Shown piece by piece: positions 1 to 5,829 of a DNA stretch of 10,266 nt (position 1 is the stretch's first letter; every line of letters starts with the position of its first letter). Origin of the DNA: DATMQA01 sp035566895 (GTDB lineage Bacteria; Verrucomicrobiota; Verrucomicrobiia; Limisphaerales; UBA8199); contig DATMQA010000089.1 of NCBI GenBank assembly GCA_035566895.1, positions 1 through 10,266 on the forward strand, written 5' to 3'. A program made the translations under genes and the position numbers. Below the pieces are notes generated by a model that was not told where the DNA came from, did no database searches, and saw only the letters and a list, made by a program, of their open reading frames with translations.

Positions 1-207
1 CGGTTTCTGAAGGAGAAGGCAATTGCTTGGCCCCAGTATTTTGAGGGCCAAGTTGAGAACAAAATCAGCGTGAAATTTGGCATTAATCGGTTCCCGCACA
101 TGTTTTTGGTGGACAAAAAGGGCTTTTTGCGTTTCGACGACATGCGCGCCCGTGGCGCAAAAGAGGAGTTTGAAGGCACAATTGAGAGTTTGCTTGCGGA
201 ACAATAA
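1..207 (+). CDS. Thioredoxin-fold (TlpA/redoxin-like) protein, C-terminal part only
   Basis: This is the last 68 codons of a gene that begins before the window; frame 1 is open from base 1 to a TAA at 205-207. The fragment reads as the second half of a thioredoxin fold. An FGINRFPHMFLVDKKG segment (residues 27-41) carries the cis-proline (Pro32) and the following strand and turn. This matches the usual 'YPTxFLID.xG' pattern of TlpA/ResA/redoxin proteins. After it come a charged helix and the C-terminus. The redox-active Cys pair would lie upstream and cannot be seen, so it may be a thiol-disulfide oxidoreductase or a redox-inactive relative. Nothing links it to the next gene, which lies 292 bp away beyond a repeat element. 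The fold is fairly sure; the exact role is not. Confidence 0.7.
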   Translation, partial: RFLKEKAIAWPQYFEGQVENKISVKFGINRFPHMFLVDKKGFLRFDDMRARGAKEEFEGTIESLLAEQ

Positions 208-499
208 TTCACACATGCAAATGTCGCCCCACAAGACCGCAGTGGAGCGATCATCCGTCTTGTTTTTGCCCTCTTTTGCTCGTTCTCTCCCGAGACTTAC
301 ATCTCCCTGGAGTCGGGTCTGTCGAGCGCCACTGGAAGCTGGGCGTATCCGGATATGTTCTTGCCCCTTCGGGGCGGCAATGTGCCGCGCTCCGCGCGGG
401 CAAAGCGGTATTGGGGGCAGTGTCCGGATGCGCCCGCGCCACTGGAAGCTACACTTTCGACTTTGAACTTGAGGCTAAGAAGCCCTAAAGTTTAGCTTG
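208..499. other. Intergenic region with no gene
   Basis: This stretch lies between the redoxin-like gene and the GNAT-like gene. Apart from the repeat structure at 326-450 I see no coding sequence, RNA gene or clear promoter here. Short open frames that cross it have low-complexity Arg/Pro/Ser-rich translations and run through the palindrome, so I discount them. Confidence 0.6.
326..450. repeat. 95-bp imperfect palindrome flanked by 15-bp perfect direct repeats
   Basis: The 15-mer gcgccactggaagct occurs at 326-340 and again, identical, at 436-450. Exactly between the two copies lies a 95-bp inverted repeat. Bases 341-355 (gggcgtatccggata) pair with 421-435 (tgtccggatgcgccc) over 15 positions, two of them G.T. 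After a small bulge, 361-367 pairs with 414-420. The core can fold as tgccgcgc/gcgcgggca around 383-402, and a competing hairpin gcccc-ttc-ggggc sits at 363-375. This geometry (direct repeat, terminal inverted repeat, core, inverted repeat, direct repeat) resembles a small non-autonomous mobile element with a target duplication, or a dispersed REP-like intergenic palindrome. No coding sequence in it looks real. The structure is read directly; its mobility is inference. Confidence 0.75.
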
Positions 500-1123
500 A
501 TGAATCCACCTAGCTACCGTGTGCGCCGGGCAACGCTGGACGATATCAGCCAGCTAACGGCCATCTGGCAATCCATGCGGTTCCCCACCGAGGATTTGGC
601 CAAACGCATCACCGAATTCCAGGTGGCGGAAAACGGCGAAGGCAAGTTGCTGGGCGCCGTCGGCCTGCAAATCGCCGAGCGCCAGGGGCGCATTCATAGC
701 GAGGCCTTCGCCGATTTTTCCCTGGCCGAGCACCTGCGTCCCCAACTTTGGGACCGGGTCCATGCCGTAGCGACCAATCACGGATTGCTGCGCCTCTGGA
801 CCCAGGAACAAGCGCCGTTCTGGAATCATTGCGGCCTGCTCAAGGCGGATGCAGAAGCGCTGCAAAAGCTGCCGCCCGCCTGGCGGGGCCTTGCCCCCGG
901 CTGGCTGACCCTGAAATTAAAAGAGAATGTCGAGGAGATCATTTCCGCCGACAAAGAATTCGCTATGTTCATGCAATCGGAAAAGCAGCGGACCGCGCGG
1001 GCGTTTCAACACGCGCGCATCTTGAAAGGGGTCGCCACGCTGATCGCCCTGGGGCTGCTGTTCGTGGTGATTCTCGGCGCGTTCGTTTTGATTAGAAAGA
1101 ACCCGCACCTGCTGCACCGGTGA
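500..1123 (+). CDS. GNAT-like acetyltransferase-fold protein with C-terminal membrane anchor
   Basis: This encodes 207 residues from the ATG at 500. An in-frame TTG directly before it (497) is a possible but less likely start, and no clear Shine-Dalgarno precedes either. The N-terminal 145 residues look like a GNAT fold. It opens with YRVRRATLDDISQLTAIWQSM, the usual beta1-alpha1 of acetyltransferases. Strands at LLGAVGLQI and RIHSEAF follow, then LWTQEQAPFWNHCGL, which recalls the late GNAT segment where a residue 'sits beside' the substrate. The acetyl-CoA loop (Q/RxxGxG/A) is not recognisable, so the protein may be degenerate or not catalytic. A charged linker (about 145-172) leads to a strong hydrophobic helix (ILKGVATLIALGLLFVVILG, about residues 174-193), ending KNPHLLHR. 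It is thus probably tail-anchored with the domain in the cytoplasm. Its last 32 bp overlap the end of lipA on the other strand. The substrate is unknown. Confidence 0.6.
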   Translation: MNPPSYRVRRATLDDISQLTAIWQSMRFPTEDLAKRITEFQVAENGEGKLLGAVGLQIAERQGRIHSEAFADFSLAEHLRPQLWDRVHAVATNHGLLRLWTQEQAPFWNHCGLLKADAEALQKLPPAWRGLAPGWLTLKLKENVEEIISADKEFAMFMQSEKQRTARAFQHARILKGVATLIALGLLFVVILGAFVLIRKNPHLLHR

Positions 1124-2003
1124 GGAATTTAAACTCATCGGCGTGGTAGGAAGAGCGCACCATCGGGCCGCTGGCCACGTGCAGAAAGCCCATTTGCCTG
1201 GCCCGCTCGCCGTAGCGCTCAAAGTTTTCCGGCTCCACGTACTCGACCACGGGCAAATGCCTGAGCGTCGGCTGAAGATATTGGCCCAGGGTCAGAATGT
1301 CGCAACCGGCCTGCCTCAAATCGGCCAGCGCGGTCATCAGTTCGTCCTCGGTTTCGCCCAAACCGAGCATGAGCCCGGACTTCGTATAGAGGCTGTGGGC
1401 GCCTTTCGCCTTCACCTTGGCCAGCACACTCAACGACCGGTCATAAGTTGCGCGCGAGCGCACGGCCGGGGTGAGGCGGCGAACGGTTTCAAGGTTATGG
1501 TTGAAAATGTGCGGTTTGGCCGCCACCACGGCGTCGATGGCCGGGTCGCGGTCATTGAAATCCGGAGTCAGCACCTCGATGACGGTGCCGGGATTCAACG
1601 CGCGCACCGCCTCAATGGTTCGGGAGAAATGACCGGCGCCGCCATCGGCCAGGTCGTCCCGGGCGACGGCCGTAATGACAACGTGCTTGAGCCGCATTCG
1701 CCGAGTGGCTTCGCCAACGCGCGCCGGTTCATCCGCTTCCAGCGGGAATGGCCTGGCGGTGCTGACGGCACAGAAGCCGCAGGCGCGGGTGCAACGGTCG
1801 CCCGCGATCATGAAGGTGGCAGTGCCCTTGCTCCAGCATTCCCAATGGTTGGGACACATCGCGCTCTGGCAGACGGTGTGGAGCTTCAATTCCTCGAGGA
1901 GCGCGCGCGTGTGGGCAAACCCATCCGTTGTCGGCAGCCGGGTCCGCAGCCACACGGGCAGACGCGGGCGCGGCGGGCTTTCAACGGGATTCGAGCCGGC
2001 CAT
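1092..2003 (-). CDS. lipA: Lipoyl synthase (radical SAM)
   Basis: LipA inserts two sulfurs into the octanoyl group bound to lipoyl domains, the last step of lipoate assembly on GcvH and the 2-oxoacid dehydrogenase E2 subunits. Starting at the ATG at 2003 it has 303-304 residues, close to the usual 290-320. An in-frame TTG at 2051 would add 16 atypical residues, and the family normally begins just before the WLRxxLP motif seen here, so I prefer the ATG. All signature parts are present. The auxiliary-cluster motif C-X4-C-X5-C is Cys45, Cys50 and Cys56 (CQSAMCPNHWEC). The radical SAM C-X3-C-X2-C is Cys71, Cys75 and Cys78 (CTRACGFC). The C-terminal RSSY is at about 283-286, with the serine that ligates the auxiliary cluster. 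The start lies 23 bp inside the upstream glutaredoxin gene, which suggests co-expression. It works on the same pathway as gcvH farther right. lipB is not adjacent. Confidence 0.96.
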   Translation of the reverse strand: MAGSNPVESPPRPRLPVWLRTRLPTTDGFAHTRALLEELKLHTVCQSAMCPNHWECWSKGTATFMIAGDRCTRACGFCAVSTARPFPLEADEPARVGEATRRMRLKHVVITAVARDDLADGGAGHFSRTIEAVRALNPGTVIEVLTPDFNDRDPAIDAVVAAKPHIFNHNLETVRRLTPAVRSRATYDRSLSVLAKVKAKGAHSLYTKSGLMLGLGETEDELMTALADLRQAGCDILTLGQYLQPTLRHLPVVEYVEPENFERYGERARQMGFLHVASGPMVRSSYHADEFKFLTGAAGAGSF

Positions 2004-2259
2004 TCCGCTTCTCCAGTTTTTTAAAAAACTCCGGCAACTGCTCCGGACCAAAATCAGCTAAAACTTCGCCCTCGACTTCCAGCACCGGCGCCAGCTCCTG
2101 CCCGGAGAGCCGGATCATCTCGTCGTGGGCCGCCTCGTCCGCGATCACATCGATATTTTCATATTCCACACCTTGCTCGTCCAGCCAGCGGATGGCTTTA
2201 TGGCACCACCCGCAATAAGGTTTGACGAACAGGCGAATCCGTTTTGGTTTCACAAGCAT
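1981..2259 (-). CDS. Glutaredoxin-like protein (CGWC)
   Basis: This is a small dithiol redox protein of 92 residues from the ATG at 2259; an in-frame TTG at 2322 would add 21 residues that do not resemble the family. The start MLVKPKRIRLFVKPYCGWCHKA shows beta1 and the redox motif C-G-W-C at about residues 16-19. A glutaredoxin helix (IRWLDEQGVEYENIDV) follows, then the cis-proline strand LAPVLEVEGEVLADFGPEQL, and a final amphipathic helix. Length and order fit glutaredoxin/NrdH-type proteins. They reduce disulfides using glutathione or another thiol, and some family members support Fe-S cluster assembly. The gene overlaps the start of lipA by 23 bp on the same strand. It follows the isomerase-like gene after a 168-bp gap, so it may have its own promoter. 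Reductant and target are not visible. Confidence 0.85.
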   Translation of the reverse strand: MLVKPKRIRLFVKPYCGWCHKAIRWLDEQGVEYENIDVIADEAAHDEMIRLSGQELAPVLEVEGEVLADFGPEQLPEFFKKLEKRNGRLESR

Positions 2260-2427
2260 ACAGTGGAGGATGTGAGATGCTTTTTCAACCGGTGATTTCG
2301 TCTTCGTGAGTAAACACTCCAAAAAAGCCCCGACGATCTTTCATATTTCAGCGGCGAACCGCGAACGGCGCCCTGGTGCGGCAGGTGAGACATCGGGAAA
2401 ATCGCGTTGACGCTACACCGTCCCGGG
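2260..2427. other. Intergenic gap between isomerase-like gene and glutaredoxin
   Basis: This 168-bp gap holds no convincing gene. On the minus strand it contains a tiny hairpin GCGG-TTCG-CCGC (2351-2362) with a UUCG-type loop. About 20 bases further downstream on the minus strand comes CGGGGCTTTTTT (around 2320-2332). The T-run could belong to a weak terminator for the isomerase gene, but the hairpin is not adjacent to it, so I do not call one. Confidence 0.4.
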
Positions 2428-4056
2428 TCAGGGCAACTCGACATTCCCGCACAAGTGAACTTCGAGCCCCAATTCGGCCAGCATCGCTGCTTTGATGCGG
2501 CAGGCGCGGTGAGCCTGCTTGCGATTCGGGGCATAGACAACCTGGATGTGATTGGATTTGTGCCGCGCCATCATCTGGTCGCGAGTGATACCGTCGAGGA
2601 CGGCGTGCATGATCGGCCATTGCGGCGTCGTCTCGCGCCAGCGGCGCTCAGTTTCCTTCTCGGGCAGCTTCACCACCTCGGAGACGCCCAGGTCGCAATG
2701 CAATTTGCCGTCCATGATGAAAACCCGGCTCCAAACAATGTGGCCGGGCCTGGAAACACCCTTCACGGTGCCGCCGCCCAGGCGGAAGTACATCGGGGGC
2801 TGGCGCTCGCTGGTCGCGCCCTTGTAGCCGCCGATTAAATGCCGGGGCGGGACGGCGCCCGAAATCAGAAACACCCAAACATAATCGTTGACCCCGCCGC
2901 CCTTGTAATGCTGGCCCCAGCGAAGGTCGTGGAGCGTGTTCTCAGGGGGGAACTCGAGCAGACGCCAGAGGCGATAAGTGACGAGGCCGTCGAGGCCGGC
3001 ACACTCATCTACTTCGTTGAAATGCGGGAGCGCCTCGCCATCAAAGAGCACCCGGCCGGACCTGGGGCATTTCACCGGGGGCCGGTCCACATTATTGAGC
3101 AAGCCTTCCACCAGGTCGCTGGCGGGGGCGAGGTCCTTGAGGCCCTGTTGGTACTGGATGCCGATGGCGGCACAGCCAAAATCATCGGCCAACCGGACGG
3201 CAGCGATATACATCTTGCACTGCTGCAAGGTCTGAGCTTCGGTCAAATCGGTTTCTTCGTTCGTGCCCCACTGGAACGTCATGCCTTTCTTGAGGAGCCA
3301 ATTGAGAACCTCGCCCGCTTCGGAGTCAGTGACCTGTTGCATGGCGGCGTAGAGAGTCGACTGGCTGAGGCGTTCCTTGAAAACACCGGTGGGGTGCAGA
3401 AGCTCGTCCGGAATGATCGCGTTAAACATTCCCATGCACCCTTCGTCGAACACACCCATGATGGCCTTTCGCTGCCTGAACAGGCGCGCGGCCGAGCGGC
3501 CAACCTGCTCGTCCCGGGCGGGTAATTTCAGCAGGCGCAGATCTTTGACATGGCTTTGGTCGTGGGTCACCACACCCTCGGCCAGCCACTGGCGCAGGCC
3601 GTTTTTGAAGTAGGTATCACTGAAATCCTCGCTCCAGAGGGTGCTGTAGCGGATACCCGCCTTGGTCATCGAGCCATTGAGGTTGAGCATGCCGACCAGG
3701 CCGGGCCAGGTGCCGCTCCAGTTGGCCACGCTCAGAATCGGGCCGCGATGGGTAAACAACCCGTGCAGCAAGTGGTGGCTGTATTGCCAGACACATTCAG
3801 CCACGAGCAGCGGAGCGCCGGGATCAAGCTTCCGAAAAACTTCCATACCCATCTTCTGCGAATCGATAAAGCCGTGCTTCTTCTTTTGATCGTAGGGATG
3901 CGCCCGCACGACCTTCCACCCTTCGGCGCCGAGGGCCTTGGCGAGAACAGACTCCATTTTCGCCTGTTCGGGCCAGCATTTCTGGTTGGCCGACAGCCGC
4001 AGGTCGCCGTTGGACATCAAATAGACGTGCTTGGGTTTCAGCGTCGTTGTTTTCAT
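2428..4056 (-). CDS. L-fucose isomerase-like protein
   Basis: This is a 542-residue soluble protein without signal peptide or membrane segment, starting at the ATG at 4056. Overall it resembles the L-fucose/L-arabinose isomerase superfamily, which interconverts aldoses and ketoses with a Mn2+ ion. E. coli FucI is somewhat longer at 591 residues. Supporting features are an N-terminal Rossmann-like part, a central segment FDEGCMGMFNAIIPDELLH (about 203-221), GCAAIGIQYQQGLKDL (294-309), NEVDECAGLDGLVTYRLW (347-364), and a C-terminal domain ending near HKSNHIQVVY (499-508). Acidic residues in the first and third of these and the histidine in the last are candidate metal or catalytic residues, but I have not aligned them to FucI. 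The gene is divergent from a pectinase-type gene and upstream of grx-lipA on the same strand. No fucK, fucA or fucP is nearby. The substrate may be fucose, arabinose or another sugar; the family call is moderately sure. Confidence 0.7.
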   Translation of the reverse strand: MKTTTLKPKHVYLMSNGDLRLSANQKCWPEQAKMESVLAKALGAEGWKVVRAHPYDQKKKHGFIDSQKMGMEVFRKLDPGAPLLVAECVWQYSHHLLHGLFTHRGPILSVANWSGTWPGLVGMLNLNGSMTKAGIRYSTLWSEDFSDTYFKNGLRQWLAEGVVTHDQSHVKDLRLLKLPARDEQVGRSAARLFRQRKAIMGVFDEGCMGMFNAIIPDELLHPTGVFKERLSQSTLYAAMQQVTDSEAGEVLNWLLKKGMTFQWGTNEETDLTEAQTLQQCKMYIAAVRLADDFGCAAIGIQYQQGLKDLAPASDLVEGLLNNVDRPPVKCPRSGRVLFDGEALPHFNEVDECAGLDGLVTYRLWRLLEFPPENTLHDLRWGQHYKGGGVNDYVWVFLISGAVPPRHLIGGYKGATSERQPPMYFRLGGGTVKGVSRPGHIVWSRVFIMDGKLHCDLGVSEVVKLPEKETERRWRETTPQWPIMHAVLDGITRDQMMARHKSNHIQVVYAPNRKQAHRACRIKAAMLAELGLEVHLCGNVELP

Positions 4057-4159
4057 ATTCTGATCCGCAATTCGTTGCGTTGTTTACCATGGGCGCAAAC
4101 CGCAGTCACTCAAACATTTGTTCAATATCTTCTTTCTTGGACCTCGGCGACCATTTGCT
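4057..4159. promoter_or_regulatory. Divergent intergenic region, isomerase-like gene / GH28 gene
   Basis: About 100 bp separate the two divergent starts, so the promoters of both genes must lie here or overlap the coding ends. A short inverted repeat, TTGCG (4075-4079) and CGCAA (4094-4098), surrounds a CCATGG centre at 4087-4092. A second partial symmetry is GTTT (4082-4085) with AAAC (4097-4100). This could be a regulator site shared by the two sugar genes, but the arms are short and could be chance. I see no convincing -35/-10 pair. Confidence 0.3.
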
Positions 4160-5794
4160 ATGGTTCGAATCAAAAGTATGAAGACTGGAATGCTCGGAAG
4201 ATTCAGTGTCGTATCCAAACCCAATGGCCTCTGGCTGCTGTGTCTCACGATGGCCTTCGGGCCAAGCCGCCCGATTTTTGCCGCGGCGCAAACCCCAGCC
4301 CGTTCATCATCGTATAATGTGCGCGCGTTTGGCGCGGCCGGGGACGGCAAGAAACTGGACACCCAGGCAATCAATGATGCGATCGACACTTGCGTCAAGG
4401 CCGGCGGTGGAACGGTGTATCTCCCCGCGGGCACTTACTTGAGCGGCAGCATCCACCTGAAGAGCTTTGTTCATTTGTATCTCGACACCGGCGCGACGCT
4501 CCTCGGCGCGCCGCAAGCCCTCAACGCCTATGACCCGATCGAGCCGTGGGAAGGCAAGGCTTACCAGGACGGAGGCCACACGTATTTCCACAACAGCCTG
4601 ATCTGGGGAGAGGACTTGCAGAACGTCTCCATCACCGGCCAGGGGATGATCAGCGGCGGAGGCCTTGTCCGCAGCGACGGATTGCTCGACCGGCTCAGCG
4701 GTTTTTCGAGCCGGACCAACTCCGCTTCAGCCAAGGAGGGCGAGAGCGGCGACAAAGCCGCTCCCCGGCTGGGTAACAAGGCCATCGCCCTCAAGCGCTG
4801 CCGCCACGTGCTGCTGCGGGACGTTACCATTTTTCACGGGGGACACTTCGCCATCCTGGCCACGGGTTGCGATGACATGACCATTGATAACGTGACAATG
4901 GACACCGACCGCGACGGGGTGGATATCGATTGCTGCCGCAACGTAGTCGTCTCCAATTGCCGGATCAACTCGCCGCAGGACGACGGGCTCTGCCCCAAGA
5001 GCACTTTCGCGCTCGGCAAGAATGTCATCACGGAAAACCTGACCATCGTCAATTGCCAGGTCTCGGGTTTCGAGGAGGGGACCTTGCTCGATGGCACCAT
5101 GAAACCCAGCAAATCCAAAACGGGCAGGATAAAGTTTGGGACCGAGTCCAACGGCGGTTTCCGCAACGTCACCGTCCAGAACTGCACGTTTCGCAATTGC
5201 CGCGGGCTCGCCTTGGAGGAAGTCGATGGCGGCATCATGGAAAACATTACGATCAATAACCTGGCGATGATGGACGTGGCCCAGTACCCGATTTACATCA
5301 CGCTGGGCCGGCGCAATCGCGGACCCGACGTCGTCCAACCGGGCAAAGCGCGGAATATTCTTATCTCCAATGTCATCGCCACGGGTGTCGAACCGATGAG
5401 CGGCATCCAGATCACCGGCTTGCCGGGCGCCGCTGTCGAAGGGGTGCGCCTGGAGAATATCCGCATCCTTTTCAATGGTGGCGGCACGAAAGAAGCCGCA
5501 GCGCGTGTGCCACCCGAGTTGGACAAGGGCTACCCGGAACCGAGCAAGATTGGCGTGATGCCCGCTTACGGTCTGTATGCCCGCCACGTGCGCGACCTGG
5601 AGTTGGCGAACATCCGGTTCAGCTTTGACAAAGAAGACCTCCGCCCGGCGATGATGTGCGTGGATGTGGACGGCCTGGAGATTGATAATTTCAAGGCGCA
5701 GACGGCGGCCGGCGTGCCCGCGGCCCAGTACGAGGAGGTCAAGGGGCTGGTCGTTCGCAACTCGCCGGTGCTGGATGGGATCGCGGCGAGGTAA
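4160..5794 (+). CDS. Secreted GH28-family (polygalacturonase-type) glycoside hydrolase
   Basis: GH28 enzymes cut alpha-linked galacturonic acid chains of pectin or rhamnogalacturonan. From the ATG at 4160 the protein has 544 residues; ATGs at 4178 and 4190 are alternatives, and a TTG at 4118 gives an odd N-terminus. A signal peptide is visible: hydrophobic LWLLCLTMAFG, then a likely cut after IFAAA near residue 43. The mature part starts with YNVRAFGAAGDGKKLDTQAI and GGGTVYLPAGTYLSGSI, typical of pectin-active beta-helix enzymes. The helix follows with many 'N(V/I)xI.N' rungs. The acid residues fit GH28: DRDGVDI (Asp252, Asp255) and PQDDGLCPKS (Asp274, Asp275). The usual GHG histidine is replaced by ESNGG (about 329-333), a variant I recall in many bacterial GH28-like proteins. 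The gene is divergent from the isomerase-like gene and convergent with the alpha-galactosidase gene. Polygalacturonase is the likely type; the exact linkage is not provable here. Confidence 0.88.
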   Translation: MVRIKSMKTGMLGRFSVVSKPNGLWLLCLTMAFGPSRPIFAAAQTPARSSSYNVRAFGAAGDGKKLDTQAINDAIDTCVKAGGGTVYLPAGTYLSGSIHLKSFVHLYLDTGATLLGAPQALNAYDPIEPWEGKAYQDGGHTYFHNSLIWGEDLQNVSITGQGMISGGGLVRSDGLLDRLSGFSSRTNSASAKEGESGDKAAPRLGNKAIALKRCRHVLLRDVTIFHGGHFAILATGCDDMTIDNVTMDTDRDGVDIDCCRNVVVSNCRINSPQDDGLCPKSTFALGKNVITENLTIVNCQVSGFEEGTLLDGTMKPSKSKTGRIKFGTESNGGFRNVTVQNCTFRNCRGLALEEVDGGIMENITINNLAMMDVAQYPIYITLGRRNRGPDVVQPGKARNILISNVIATGVEPMSGIQITGLPGAAVEGVRLENIRILFNGGGTKEAAARVPPELDKGYPEPSKIGVMPAYGLYARHVRDLELANIRFSFDKEDLRPAMMCVDVDGLEIDNFKAQTAAGVPAAQYEEVKGLVVRNSPVLDGIAAR

Positions 5795-5829
5795 GCACGA
5801 ACTCACCTTCGCGAAAGCTGTTAGCCGGG
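5795..5829. other. Short gap between convergent GH28 and GH27 genes, with weak hairpin
   Basis: Only 35 bp separate the two convergent stop codons. TTAGCC and GGCTAA (5821-5833) can form a 5-6 bp stem with a 1-3 base loop that includes the TAG stop of the GH27 gene. It has no T-run on either strand, so a bidirectional terminator is possible but weak. Confidence 0.25.

Noticed and set aside
77..488. Two short plus-strand frames crossing the palindromic repeat region
   Set aside because: The first overlaps the end of the redoxin-like gene in another frame. Both pass through the repeat element and have biased, domain-free translations.
1143..2024. Long open frame of 293 codons on the plus strand opposite lipA
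   Set aside because: It lies wholly antisense to a gene with all LipA motifs. Such antisense frames are expected in GC-rich coding DNA, and its translation shows no recognisable domain.
2839..4317. Two plus-strand frames (2839-3525 and 3550-4317) opposite the isomerase-like gene
   Set aside because: They are antisense shadows; the minus-strand product has family motifs along its whole length, while these have none.
4727..5806. 359-codon minus-strand frame opposite the GH28 gene
   Set aside because: It is antisense to a clearly coding beta-helix enzyme. Its His/Asp/Arg-rich composition is what a reverse-complement reading of GC-rich codons gives.
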